DNA from: Phycisphaerales bacterium
GTDB taxonomy: Bacteria > Planctomycetota > Phycisphaerae > Phycisphaerales > UBA1924
Assembly (NCBI GenBank): GCA_905339235.1
Contig: CAJPFG010000017.1
Span: 62,001 to 126,000 of the forward strand
Reading direction: 5' to 3'
Length of the DNA: 64,000 nucleotides
Part shown: piece by piece, positions 8,230 to 19,034 of the stretch
How the letters are laid out: the number at the start of each line of letters is the position of its first letter
Numbering within the stretch: the stretch's first letter is position 1
The notes under the pieces: model-generated
Told to the model about the DNA's origin: nothing
Seen by the model: the letters and a program-made list of their open reading frames with translations, nothing else
The model's database searches: none
Translations under genes and position numbers: made by a program

Positions 8230-9426
8230 TCAGGCGTAGGAGCCGGAGTTCCGGGGCTTGCGCGGGGCGCGCTCCGCGGCGGCGCGGGCGAGGTGGCCGC
8301 TCTGGCGGAAGGCGTCGAGGGGGTCGCGGGGGAGATTGCGGGCGGCGCGGTAGTCGGCGAGGAAGGGGCGCACGTCGGTGGCGAAGGCGTCCTTGAGGGC
8401 GCGCCCGGCCATGACGATGTCGTCACGCTCGCGGGCCGCGGCGGCGGCGCGGTGGTCCACCAGCAAGGCCTTGGTGAACTGCTCCTGGATCGTCATGACG
8501 GTTTCGATCATGGACTCGGCCTTGGGCTTGATGCACTCGGACTGATCGATCATGTAGGCGATGGGAAGATCGGCCCCGGTTTCGCGCTCGGCCAGGACGA
8601 TCTCGTGGAAGATGCGGAAAAGTTGAAAGGGGTCGAGGCTGCCGGCGACGAGGTCATCGTCGGCGTACTTGCGGTCGTTGAAGTGGAAGCCGCCGAGAAG
8701 GCCCTCGTCGATGAGGAAGGCGACGATGTGCTCGACATTGCAGCCGTGGAGGTGGTGGCCCAGGTCCACGAGGACCTTGGCGCGGGGGCCGGCGTGTCGT
8801 GCGAAGGCGCAGGCCATACCCCAGTCGGCGATGTCGGTGTGGTAGAAGGCGGGCTCGAAGGGCTTGTACTCGACCAGCATGGACATGGCGTCGGGGAGCG
8901 CGCGGTGGACTTCGTGCAGGGCGTCGGCTATCCAGCGCTTGCGCTGGCGGATGTGGCCCTGGCCGGGGTAGTTGGTGCCGTCGGCAAACCACAGGCTGAG
9001 GATGTTGGATCCGACGCGTGAGCCCAGCGAGATGCAAGCGAGAATGTGGTCGATGGCTCGCCGGCGGATCGCCGGGTCGCGGTTGGTGACCGAGCCGAGT
9101 TTGTAGCACTGGTCCTGGAAGGTGTTGGGGTTGATGGAGCCGATGCCCAGGCCCAGGGCCGCGGCCTTGGCGGCGACGATCGCAGGGTCGGCCGCCGCGG
9201 TGAAGTCCCACAGGACGTGGACGGCGAAGGTGGGGCAGCAGCCGGTGACGCGGTGGACCGCGGCGGCGTCGGCGAGTTTGTCGTCGATGGTGACGGCGGC
9301 GGCGTCCTGAAGGAACTTGCCGAAGCGGGTGCCGGTGTCGGCGTAGGCCCAGGACGGGGTTTCGATCTGGAAGCGGTCGAGCCGCCGGAGGAGATCGTGC
9401 TCGGAGAGTCCGTGGGGCAGTTTCAT
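8230..9426 (-). CDS. rhaI: L-rhamnose isomerase, xylose-isomerase-like TIM barrel type
   Basis: This 398-residue protein would convert L-rhamnose to L-rhamnulose. It matches the RhaI type described from Pseudomonas and related bacteria rather than the E. coli RhaA type. Metal and substrate segments expected of the fold are visible: WADGTNYPGQG-like loop (LWFADGTNYPGQGH), LVEYKPFEPAFYHTD, VDLGHHLHGCN, and GFHFNDRKYADDD. The Glu, Asp and His residues in these would ligate the two divalent metals. The start ATG at 9426 begins a two-gene minus-strand operon with rhaB. Confidence 0.93.
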   Translation of the reverse strand: MKLPHGLSEHDLLRRLDRFQIETPSWAYADTGTRFGKFLQDAAAVTIDDKLADAAAVHRVTGCCPTFAVHVLWDFTAAADPAIVAAKAAALGLGIGSINPNTFQDQCYKLGSVTNRDPAIRRRAIDHILACISLGSRVGSNILSLWFADGTNYPGQGHIRQRKRWIADALHEVHRALPDAMSMLVEYKPFEPAFYHTDIADWGMACAFARHAGPRAKVLVDLGHHLHGCNVEHIVAFLIDEGLLGGFHFNDRKYADDDLVAGSLDPFQLFRIFHEIVLAERETGADLPIAYMIDQSECIKPKAESMIETVMTIQEQFTKALLVDHRAAAAARERDDIVMAGRALKDAFATDVRPFLADYRAARNLPRDPLDAFRQSGHLARAAAERAPRKPRNSGSYA

Positions 9427-9501
9427 GGGCGCGAGCAGTATACTGGCGGGAGCGTGTGCGAGGTGGCGCGGCGGGGTTGAGAGTCGCTAGACTTGGCGGC
9501 G
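9427..9501. promoter_or_regulatory. Divergent intergenic region of the rhamnose locus
   Basis: These 75 bases separate the minus-strand rhaI-rhaB operon from the plus-strand aldolase operon and must carry both promoters or parts of them. An AGTATACT palindrome (9437-9444) could serve as a -10 box, but no matching -35 is obvious. No regulator gene of the usual LacI, DeoR or AraC type is seen in the locus. Confidence 0.35.
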
Positions 9502-10263
9502 ATGCCTGCCGCGGTTTCAAATCGACGCCTCGAACTGATTGCGCTCAGCCACGAGTTGGGGCACGCGAGCCGTCGGATGGCGATCCTGGGGGAAGGGAAT
9601 GTTTCGTCGCGGATCGAGGGCGGGTTCCTGATCAAGGCGAGCGGCCGGAGCCTGGGCACGCTGGCGCCCGAGGGCGTGGTGGCGTGTCGCGCGGAAGGGT
9701 TGCTGTCGTTGATGGAGCGAGAGGAGGAGCCCGACGACCGGATCGAGGCGGCGCTGTTCGAATCGAGGATGAGCGAGGCGGAGCCCAAGCCGTCGGTGGA
9801 GGCGATCTTTCACGCGTACCTGCTGAGCCTGCCTGGGATTGAGTGGGTCGGGCACGTGCATCCGATCGGTGTGAATCGCATTCTGTGCTCGGGGCGCGGC
9901 GAGGAGTTCGCGCGGGGCCGGATGTTCCCGGATGAGGTGGTCTGTTGCGGGGAGGAATCGGTCTTTGTGCCGTACACCGATCCGGGGCTGAGGCTGGCCG
10001 GGGCGATCCGACGCGGGACGCGGGCGTTTATCGAGAAGCACGCCGGCTCGCCGCGGGTGATCCTGCTCGGGAATCACGGGGTGATCACGCTGGGTGGGAC
10101 GGCGAACGCGGTGCTGGGCGCGATGTTGATGGTGGAGAAGGCGGCGGAGATCTGGCAGGGCGCGGCGGTGCTGGGCGGGCCGGCGTACCTCGCCGAAGCG
10201 GATGTGCGGCGGATTGCGGGTCGGTCGGATGAGCACTACAGGCAGCGGGCGCTGAACCTGTGA
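9502..10263 (+). CDS. Class II aldolase/adducin family protein
   Basis: The 253-residue protein has the zinc-aldolase layout: a GEGNVSSR segment near the N-terminus, a kinase-like KASGRSLGTL stretch, the HVHPIGVN metal-ligand segment (about residues 118-125), and LGNHGVITLGG with a further His near 195. Relatives split sugar phosphates into dihydroxyacetone phosphate and an aldehyde (fuculose- or rhamnulose-phosphate aldolases) or are epimerases. It starts at ATG 9502; a TTG three codons earlier is possible. It heads the operon containing the fused aldolase/dehydrogenase, so it could be a second aldolase for a related sugar or an assisting enzyme. The exact substrate cannot be read from sequence. 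Confidence 0.85.
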   Translation: MPAAVSNRRLELIALSHELGHASRRMAILGEGNVSSRIEGGFLIKASGRSLGTLAPEGVVACRAEGLLSLMEREEEPDDRIEAALFESRMSEAEPKPSVEAIFHAYLLSLPGIEWVGHVHPIGVNRILCSGRGEEFARGRMFPDEVVCCGEESVFVPYTDPGLRLAGAIRRGTRAFIEKHAGSPRVILLGNHGVITLGGTANAVLGAMLMVEKAAEIWQGAAVLGGPAYLAEADVRRIAGRSDEHYRQRALNL

Positions 10264-10278
10264 GGGAGAAACGCGGCT

Positions 10279-12477
<2,199 letters not shown>

Positions 12478-12490
12478 TGGAGGGCGGCGC

Positions 12491-13258
12491 GTGAAGGTGT
12501 CGCTGTTCATCACGTGCCTGGGAGACTCGTTCTACCCGCGAGCGGGCATCGCCGCGGTCAAGGTGCTCCGGCGGCTGGGGTGCGAGGTGGACTTTCCCGC
12601 GGCGCAGACCTGCTGCGGGCAGCCGATGCACAACAACGGGTACGCGGGCGAGGCAAGGGCGCTGGCGGCGCGGATGATCGAGGTGTTTGCCGCGAGCGAG
12701 CACGTGGTGACCCCGTCGGGTTCGTGCGCGGCGATGGTCCGCAAGGTCTACCCGGAGTTGTTCGAGCACGACGCGCGGATGAAGGCGGCGGCGGAGTCGC
12801 TGGCCGCTCGGACGTTCGAGTTCTCCGAGTTCCTGGTGAAGGTGCTGAAGGTGGACCTGCGGGCGCTGGGCGTGCGCTGGGAAGGGCGCGCGACGTACCA
12901 CTACTCGTGCCACCTGCGCGAGTTGGGGATGACCGACGAGGCGGAAGGGCTGCTCGGCCGGATCGAAGGCTTGGAATACGTACGCCTGGCGAGCCCGGAG
13001 GAGTGCTGCGGGTTCGGGGGGACGTTTGCGACGCACTACGAGGTGATCTCGGGTGCCATGGTGCGCGACAAGGTCGCGGACATCCGGGCGACGGGGGCGC
13101 CGACGGTCGTGTGCAGCGAGTCGGGGTGCGGCATGAACATCGAGGGGGCGTGCCGGCGGCAAGGCTGTCACCTGGAGTTCAAGAGCCTGGCGGAGATCAT
13201 CGCGGAGGGGCTGGGGCTGCTGGACCGTGCCGGCGGCGCGGCGGAGCGGCACGCGTGA
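12491..13258 (+). CDS. lutA: L-lactate utilisation protein A, Cys-rich (CCG-domain) subunit
   Basis: The 255-residue protein has two CCG domains, with the pairs CCGQPMHNNGYAGEA (about residue 38) and CCGFGGTFATHYE (about 175), plus further paired Cys such as in SYSC/YHYSCHLRE and SESGCGMNIEG. LutA forms, with LutB and LutC, an iron-sulfur L-lactate dehydrogenase complex feeding electrons to the respiratory chain. The start is GTG. It ends in a GTGA overlap with lutB. Its place directly after the lactaldehyde dehydrogenase fusion indicates that it handles lactate made from rhamnose. Confidence 0.95.
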   Translation: MKVSLFITCLGDSFYPRAGIAAVKVLRRLGCEVDFPAAQTCCGQPMHNNGYAGEARALAARMIEVFAASEHVVTPSGSCAAMVRKVYPELFEHDARMKAAAESLAARTFEFSEFLVKVLKVDLRALGVRWEGRATYHYSCHLRELGMTDEAEGLLGRIEGLEYVRLASPEECCGFGGTFATHYEVISGAMVRDKVADIRATGAPTVVCSESGCGMNIEGACRRQGCHLEFKSLAEIIAEGLGLLDRAGGAAERHA

Positions 13259-14736
13259 CCGGCTCTCCGCACGAGCATCCGTTCGACGTGCCGTTGCCCT
13301 TTGATCTGCGGCCGCGGGCCGAGAAGGCGGTACGCGATCTGCAACTCCGGCAGTTTGTGGGGAGCGCCACGCGCGGCAAGGACCGTGGCCGGCGCGACGG
13401 CTTCCGCGAGGTGTTCGGCGACCGCTCCGAGGGCGTGCGGACGCTGGCGGGCGCGATCAAGCAGCACACGCTGGATCACCTGGACTGGTATCTCGAGCGG
13501 TTCATCGAGGCGGCGGGCGGCGCGGGCGTGCACGTCCACTTCGCGCAGGACGGCGCGCAGGCCAACGCGATCTGCCTGGAGATCGCGCGGCGGCAGGGGT
13601 GCCGGTTGTGCGTGAAGAGCAAGTCGATGGTGACGGAGGAGACCGAACTGCTCCCCGCGCTCCTGGCCGCGGGAATCGAGACTATCGAGACCGACCTGGG
13701 CGAGTTCATCCTGCAACTGGATCATGATGCGCCCTCGCACATCGTGACGCCGATGATTCACAAGGATCGCGCGGCGGTGGGGCGGGCGTTCGCGCGCGAG
13801 TTGGGCGTGCCCTACACCGACGACCCGGCGCGGCTGACCGCGATCGCGCGGGAGCACCTGCGGGAGAAGTACCGGCGGGCGGACCTGGGCGTGAGCGGGG
13901 CGAACTTTCTGGTCGCGGAGACCGGGTCGATCGTGATCTGCACGAACGAGGGGAACGGGCGGTTCTGCACGAGCGCGCCGCGGGTGCACGTGGCGTTCGC
14001 GGGGATCGAGAAACTGATCCCGGGGCCGGAGCACCTGGGGGTGATGCTGAAGGTGCTGGCGCGGAGCAGCACGGCCCAGCCGCTGACGTGCTACACGCAC
14101 TGCATCACGGGGCCGCGGCGGGCGGACGAGCACGACGGGCCCGACGAGGTGCACCTGATCTTGCTGGACAACGGGCGCACGGAGATTCTGCGGGAGGAGA
14201 CGCGGGAACTGCTGCGGTGCATCCGGTGCGGGGCGTGCCTGAACGCCTGCCCGGTGTACCGGCGGATCGGCGGGCACAGTTACGGCGCCGTGTATTCTGG
14301 GCCGATCGGCGCGGCGATCACGCCGCTGCTGAAGGGAGTGCACAACTTTCCCGATCTTCCCAAGGCGACGTCCTTGTGCGGGGCGTGCTTCGAGGCGTGC
14401 CCGGTCAAGATCGACCTGCCGCGGCAGTTCATCGCGCTGCGGCGGCGGATGGTGGAGCAGCGCGTGACGGGCGCGTGGGAGCGTGCGGTGTTCCGGCTGT
14501 GGGGCTGGTCGTTGCGATCGGCGTGGAGATACCGGCTGGTGTCGGGCGTGCAGCGCGTGGTGCTGCGGTGGCTGGGGAGGGGGATGGGGCCGAACGACGC
14601 GGGACCATCAACGAGGCGCTGGGTGTCGCGCATTCCGGGTGTGCTCAAGGGCTGGACGGGCGAGCGCGACTTCCCCGCGCCGGCGAGCCGGAGTTTTCGG
14701 CAATGGTGGGAAGGCGAGGGCCGGAGCGAGCGATGA
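13255..14736 (+). CDS. lutB: L-lactate utilisation iron-sulfur protein B
   Basis: The 493-residue protein carries the LUD domain in its first 300 residues, with ETDLGEFILQL and GVSGANFLVAETG segments, and then two ferredoxin-like clusters. The first is CIRCGACLNACPVYRR (about 322-337) and the second is CGACFEACPVKIDLP (about 378-392). A short C-terminal tail follows. It begins with GTG in a four-base overlap with lutA and ends in an ATGA overlap with lutC, so all three are translationally coupled. It is the electron-carrying subunit of the lactate dehydrogenase complex. Confidence 0.95.
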   Translation: MTGSPHEHPFDVPLPFDLRPRAEKAVRDLQLRQFVGSATRGKDRGRRDGFREVFGDRSEGVRTLAGAIKQHTLDHLDWYLERFIEAAGGAGVHVHFAQDGAQANAICLEIARRQGCRLCVKSKSMVTEETELLPALLAAGIETIETDLGEFILQLDHDAPSHIVTPMIHKDRAAVGRAFARELGVPYTDDPARLTAIAREHLREKYRRADLGVSGANFLVAETGSIVICTNEGNGRFCTSAPRVHVAFAGIEKLIPGPEHLGVMLKVLARSSTAQPLTCYTHCITGPRRADEHDGPDEVHLILLDNGRTEILREETRELLRCIRCGACLNACPVYRRIGGHSYGAVYSGPIGAAITPLLKGVHNFPDLPKATSLCGACFEACPVKIDLPRQFIALRRRMVEQRVTGAWERAVFRLWGWSLRSAWRYRLVSGVQRVVLRWLGRGMGPNDAGPSTRRWVSRIPGVLKGWTGERDFPAPASRSFRQWWEGEGRSER

Positions 14737-15416
14737 AACCCCAGGCCCAATATCCCGGAGCCGATCGCGCGGCGTTTGTGGCGCGGGTGTCCGGCGCGCT
14801 CGGGCGAGCCGGCCCCACTTCGCCGACGGAGCCCGCGCCGCAGGTTGAGGATCGCGTCGCGCGGGTGACCGGGCCCGAGGCGGATCTCGGCGCGGTATTC
14901 GCGGCGCAGGCCGCGGCGGCGGGGATGACCGTTCATCCAACGAATCGCGCGGGTGTGCAGCGCGAGGTTCGGGCGGTGCTGGAACGGCTGGGCGTGCGGC
15001 GCGTGATGATCGGCGAAGGGCTGATGCTCGAGGGAGTCGCCGCGGACCTGAGCGCGGCCGGGCTCGAACTTGTGGCGTGGCGGGAACGCGGCTTCGCGGC
15101 GATGTACGACGCGGACGCGGGCGTGACCGACGTGCAGGGCGCGATCGCGGAAACCGGGACCCTGGTCTGCTGCTCGGGGCCGGGACGGGCGCGCGGGCTG
15201 AGCCTGGTGGCGCCGATCCACCTGGCTGTAGTGCGGCGATCGGACATTGTGCCTGACCTTGTGGACCTGGGAGTGATGCGGGCGAGCGAGGCGGCGCTGC
15301 CCAGCAGCGTCGTACTGATCACCGGGCCCAGCAAGACCGCGGACATCGAGGGGATTCTGATCACCGGTGTGCACGGCCCGCGCGAGGTGCACGTGGTGCT
15401 GGTAAATGATGCGTGA
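14733..15416 (+). CDS. lutC: L-lactate utilisation protein C (LUD domain)
   Basis: The 227-residue protein has the single LUD domain of LutC. The stretch VTDVQGAIAETGTLVCCSGPGRARGLSL is typical in kind, and VVLITGPSKTADIEG with VHGPREVHVVLV closes the domain. It starts at ATG 14733 overlapping the lutB stop. The gene ends six bases before the convergent stop of the sugar-binding protein gene. It completes the LutABC complex. Confidence 0.94.
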   Translation: MKPQAQYPGADRAAFVARVSGALGRAGPTSPTEPAPQVEDRVARVTGPEADLGAVFAAQAAAAGMTVHPTNRAGVQREVRAVLERLGVRRVMIGEGLMLEGVAADLSAAGLELVAWRERGFAAMYDADAGVTDVQGAIAETGTLVCCSGPGRARGLSLVAPIHLAVVRRSDIVPDLVDLGVMRASEAALPSSVVLITGPSKTADIEGILITGVHGPREVHVVLVNDA

Positions 15417-15423
15417 GCGCGGA

Positions 15424-16440
15424 TCAGAAATCAAACTTGTCGATGTTGTCTTTCGTGAAGACGAGAATGTCACCCAGGAGCACCTGGTCCTTCTCGATTT
15501 GCTTCGTGCCCAGGCGGCCGGCGTCCAGAGTGGTCTGACCGGGCTTGAGTTTTCCGGAGGCGAGGGCAGCACCGGTTTGCACTGTCAAGTAGCCCAGGTC
15601 GATGGTGTTCCAGAGCACGACTGACTTGACGGTGCCGTCGTGGACATAGGACTTCATGTCGTTGGGGGTGGCGAGCCCGGTGACGAGAACCGAGCCGCTC
15701 TTGCCGGCTTGCTTGACGGCCTCGGCGGCGCCGGGGAAGGCGACTGAACTGATCCCGAAGATGCCTTTCAGTCTGGGGTGGGCCTTCATGAGATCCTGGG
15801 CGATCTGGAAGGCGAGGCGCTGGTCTTCGTTGGAGGGCTTGGTCGCGACGAGGGAGAGTTTGGGATACTTGGCGAGGCGCTCGTTCATGAACCTCATCCA
15901 CTCGTTCTGGTTGGCGGCGGTGAGCGTGGCGGTGATGATCGCGACTTCGCCTTCGGGCTGTTCGCCGCCGATGTCCTTGGCCATGGCGTCCACGAGGGCG
16001 TAGCCGATGTCCTTGGCGGTGGCCTGGTTGACCATGAACTCGCGGGCTTCGGGCGCGGCGTCGGCGTCCCAGGTGATGACGTGGATGCCCTTCTCGCGGG
16101 CCTTCTTCATGGCCTGGCCGAGGACCTGCGGATCGTTGGGGGAGACGGCGATGACATCCACTCCACGCAGGGTCCAGCGGTCCACCATGCTCGCGGCCTT
16201 TTCCGGCGAGCCGTCGGTGGGGCCGTCGTAAATGAGTTCGACGTTTCCGAGTTCCCTGGCGGCTTCCTCGGCGCCCTTGGCGCAGGTGGTGAAGTAGGGG
16301 AGGCCCTTTTTCTTGGGGAGCAGGCAGATGACGGTCTTCTTCGACGGCGGCGGGGTTGCGGGGGAAGTCTGAGCGAGCGCGAGATTGCAGGCGGCGAGGG
16401 CTACGGCCGCGGCGAGCGCCAGTCTGGAAGCGAGTTTCAT
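15424..16440 (-). CDS. rhaS: Sugar ABC transporter periplasmic binding protein, probably for rhamnose
   Basis: The 338-residue protein has a signal peptide of about 23 residues (hydrophobic AAAVALAACNLALA then AQ) and a periplasmic binding protein type 1 fold of the ribose/rhamnose/autoinducer-2 class. Recognisable pieces are KGLPYFTTCAKGAEEAA, VDVIAVSPNDPQ, ITWDADA and GIFGISSVAFPGAAEAV. AAGGAGC lies before the ATG. It is the last gene of the minus-strand transporter operon, 24 bp after a permease. Rhamnose as ligand is inferred from the surrounding catabolic genes. Confidence 0.88.
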   Translation of the reverse strand: MKLASRLALAAAVALAACNLALAQTSPATPPPSKKTVICLLPKKKGLPYFTTCAKGAEEAARELGNVELIYDGPTDGSPEKAASMVDRWTLRGVDVIAVSPNDPQVLGQAMKKAREKGIHVITWDADAAPEAREFMVNQATAKDIGYALVDAMAKDIGGEQPEGEVAIITATLTAANQNEWMRFMNERLAKYPKLSLVATKPSNEDQRLAFQIAQDLMKAHPRLKGIFGISSVAFPGAAEAVKQAGKSGSVLVTGLATPNDMKSYVHDGTVKSVVLWNTIDLGYLTVQTGAALASGKLKPGQTTLDAGRLGTKQIEKDQVLLGDILVFTKDNIDKFDF

Positions 16441-16464
16441 GGTTGCTCCTTGGGCGGGTGCGGG

Positions 16465-17409
16465 TCAGTCGGCGCGGCGGGAGGCGAGGTTGTTCAGCAG
16501 CACGGAGGCGACGAGGATGGTGCCGGTGACGAGGAGGATAAGTTCGTCGTGGTGCCAGTGCCAACTGACGAGTTCGCGTGTCTCGTGGATGATCAGGACG
16601 CCGAGCAACGTGCCCGCGATGCTGCCCCGCCCGCCGAAGATGCTGGTGCCGCCGAGGACGACGGCGGTGATGACTTCGAGTTCGAGGCCGGAGCCGATGT
16701 CCGCCTTGGCGGTGTTGCGGCGGGCGGCGAAGACGATGCCGGCCAGGGCCGCGGCGGTTCCCGAGCAGGCGTAGAGCGCGATCTTGATGCGATCGACGGG
16801 CAGCCCGGCGTAGCGGGCGCCGCGCTCGTTGCTGCCGATGGCGTACATCCAGCAGCCCCACGACGTGCGAGAGAGCGCCAGCCCCGCGGCGAGCGAGATG
16901 ATCGCGAGGGCGAGGATGGGGATGGGCAGGCCGAGCGAGTAGCCCTCGCCCAGCCGTGTGAACTCGGGCGGAAAGCCGGAGATGGGCCGGGCGCGGCTGA
17001 GGCCCTCGGCCAGCCCGCGGAACGCCGCCATGGTGGCGAGGGTCACGATGAGGGGATGAACCCGCAGCGCGGCGATGAATGCCCCGTTCAGCGCGCCCGT
17101 GACGGCGCCCGCGCCGATGGCCGCGATGCACGCCGCCCAAATCGGCGCACCCGCTTCATGGAGCAGCCCCATGACGACAGCGGCGAGGGCGCAGATCGAA
17201 CCGACCGACAGGTCGATGCCGCCGGACACGATGATGCACGTCATCGGCAGGGCCAGGAGCGCGAGTTCGAAGGCGTGGAGCGAGAGGTCGCGCTGGGTCG
17301 CGGGAGCGATGAACGATGGCTCAAGCCAGGCGGCGAATCCGAAGAGAATCAGGGCCAGCCCGGCCAGGACGCCGAAATGGACCCTCGCGGCTCGGTCGCG
17401 GCCGGTCAC
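16465..17409 (-). CDS. rhaQ: Sugar ABC transporter permease, second subunit
   Basis: The 314-residue membrane protein of the RbsC-like family has eight to ten hydrophobic segments. It carries the family signature IVSGGIDLSVGSICAL near residue 60, ALNGAFIAALRVHPLIVTLATM, and a late VLGGTSIFGGRGSIAGTLLG loop that contacts the ATPase. The GTG start at 17409 overlaps the upstream permease stop. The frame remains open far upstream but that part overlaps the other permease antisense to nothing conserved. It pairs with the preceding permease to form the channel. Confidence 0.9.
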   Translation of the reverse strand: MTGRDRAARVHFGVLAGLALILFGFAAWLEPSFIAPATQRDLSLHAFELALLALPMTCIIVSGGIDLSVGSICALAAVVMGLLHEAGAPIWAACIAAIGAGAVTGALNGAFIAALRVHPLIVTLATMAAFRGLAEGLSRARPISGFPPEFTRLGEGYSLGLPIPILALAIISLAAGLALSRTSWGCWMYAIGSNERGARYAGLPVDRIKIALYACSGTAAALAGIVFAARRNTAKADIGSGLELEVITAVVLGGTSIFGGRGSIAGTLLGVLIIHETRELVSWHWHHDELILLVTGTILVASVLLNNLASRRAD

Positions 17410-18446
17410 GCGCGGGCTCCCGCGAGCGAGTCGTCGGGGCCGGGCCTTGAGGCGAGGTGGTCGGCGAGCACGGCGACGAGAATGAAGGCTCCCTGAATGG
17501 CGCGTTCCCAGTACACGGCGCTCTCTCCGAGATCGAGGAAGACCAGCGTGGTTCGGATGCTGCCGAGGAGGAGCGCGGCGAGGATGGTGCCGACCACGCC
17601 GCCGTAGCCGCCCCGGATCGAGGTGCCGCCCACGACCACGGCGGTGACGACGACGAGTTCGAAGCCGGCGCCGATACCGGATTCGATGACGGATTGCTGG
17701 GGGACCGCGATGACGGCCGCGACGCCGGTGAGCAGGCCCACGAGGGCGAACACGAGCAGCTTGGTGCGTGGGACGGAGATTCGGGCGATGGCCGCGGCGT
17801 CGGGATTTCCGCCGATAGCGAGGATGCGGATTCCCAGCGGCGCGAAACGCGCGAGCGCGAAGATCGCCATCGCGACCGCCGCGGCGACCCAGAGCGAGAA
17901 CGGGAAGCCCAGGGACGACCCGGTGCCGAACCATCGCAGGGACGGAGGGAGGTTCGTGATCCACTCGCCGCCCATGACCAGTTCGGTGACGCCGCGGAGC
18001 ACCGTGAGCATTCCGAGTGTGGCGATGATGGATGGGACGCGTCCGCGGGTGACGAGAAGACCGTTGAGCAGCCCGATGGCGGCGCCCGCGACGAGCACGC
18101 CGGCGATCACGAGCGGGATGGGCAACCCGAGGCGCTGCGGGGAGGCGAGCACTCCCATGAGCGCGGCCAGCAGCCCCAACAGTGAACCGACGGAGATGTC
18201 GATTTCGCCGATGAGAATGACGAGGGTCATTCCGCATCCGACGATGACGACGGGCGCGGACTGGACGAGGAGATCGCGGAGGTTTTGCCCGGACAGGAAG
18301 GCGGGGTTTGCGATGGATACCGCGACGAGCGTGAACAGGAGCACGGCGGCGGTCACGAACTGCCGGCGCGAGGCCGCGAGCATCCGGCGGAGTGCCAGAG
18401 GGGGTATTCCGGGCGAATCGGGGCCGTTGGCGGGAGGGGTGCGCAT
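17406..18446 (-). CDS. rhaP: Sugar ABC transporter permease, first subunit
   Basis: The 346-residue protein is also RbsC-like. After a short cytoplasmic start it has repeated membrane segments, LVILIGEIDISVGSLLGL (about 80-97), a GLLVTRGRVPSIIATLGML segment and the ATPase-facing VVGGTSIRGGYGGVVGTILA loop. It begins at ATG 18446, six bases after the stop of a small lipoprotein-like gene. It overlaps the second permease by four bases. No ATP-binding subunit gene lies within the operon, which is unusual for this family. Confidence 0.9.
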   Translation of the reverse strand: MRTPPANGPDSPGIPPLALRRMLAASRRQFVTAAVLLFTLVAVSIANPAFLSGQNLRDLLVQSAPVVIVGCGMTLVILIGEIDISVGSLLGLLAALMGVLASPQRLGLPIPLVIAGVLVAGAAIGLLNGLLVTRGRVPSIIATLGMLTVLRGVTELVMGGEWITNLPPSLRWFGTGSSLGFPFSLWVAAAVAMAIFALARFAPLGIRILAIGGNPDAAAIARISVPRTKLLVFALVGLLTGVAAVIAVPQQSVIESGIGAGFELVVVTAVVVGGTSIRGGYGGVVGTILAALLLGSIRTTLVFLDLGESAVYWERAIQGAFILVAVLADHLASRPGPDDSLAGARA

Positions 18447-18452
18447 CGTGCG

Positions 18453-18944
18453 TCAGGGAGCGTGCGCGGCTTGCTCGGTTCGGGCGGCCTGTGTGAGGGC
18501 GAGGGCGTTGGAGAGGTCGCGGGTCGCGGCGTTAAGTTCGGGCTCGGCGGGTCCTTTGGCCGCGGCCTGCGCGGCGGCGACCGTGGCGCGTCCGGCGGCC
18601 TGGAGCGCTCCCCTGGCGGCGCCGGCCGCGGGCGGGGGCGGTGTAATTCGCGCGATGAGGTCGCCGATGGAGAGGGCTCGCCGCTGGACTTCCCAGCCTT
18701 CGATTTCCAGGCGTGCGGCGGCGGATTCTCGTCCTGCGGGCTTTGCCCCCCGAAGCGACTCGATGGCCTTGACAGCGCGGTGGGCCTGTTCCTCCGCTTC
18801 ACGCAGACGAAGGGAAAGGCGGGCGTCGGTTCGGGCGGGGGTGGTGGAGGCCGCGGCGTTGTAGATTGAGGAGCAACCGGCATCGCCGGTGAGGAGGGCG
18901 ACCGCGAAGGAGAGGATGAACACGAGTCGATTGATCCGGATCAT
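18453..18944 (-). CDS. Small exported Ala-rich protein, function unknown
   Basis: The 163-residue protein from the ATG at 18944 begins with a charged MIRINR and a hydrophobic stretch, then GDAGCSS. The Cys suggests a lipoprotein, though Asp at the -3 position departs from the usual lipobox. The remainder is helical, rich in Ala, Arg and Glu (EEQAHRAVKAIESL, AARGALQAAGRATVAAAQAAA) and contains a PPPP turn. A start 13 codons earlier at 18983 is possible. It sits six bases upstream of rhaP and may be co-transcribed with the transporter. No family recognised. Confidence 0.65.
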   Translation of the reverse strand: MIRINRLVFILSFAVALLTGDAGCSSIYNAAASTTPARTDARLSLRLREAEEQAHRAVKAIESLRGAKPAGRESAAARLEIEGWEVQRRALSIGDLIARITPPPPAAGAARGALQAAGRATVAAAQAAAKGPAEPELNAATRDLSNALALTQAARTEQAAHAP

Positions 18945-19034
18945 GAAGAACCTCCGCCGCGTAGGTTGAAGGGCGCGGGCCATAGATTACACTGAACATG
19001 GGGGCCGCATGGCCCTGAACAGGAGCATCGGGCG

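Noticed and set aside
8229..8426. N-terminal extension of rhamnulokinase
   Set aside because: The extra 66 codons are Ser/Pro/Thr-rich, overlap the isomerase, and the family start MPATADYLAIDLG fits the ATG at 8228.
15417..15423. Terminator between lutC and the binding protein gene
   Set aside because: The genes converge with only about six bases between stops and no hairpin with a T-run is seen.
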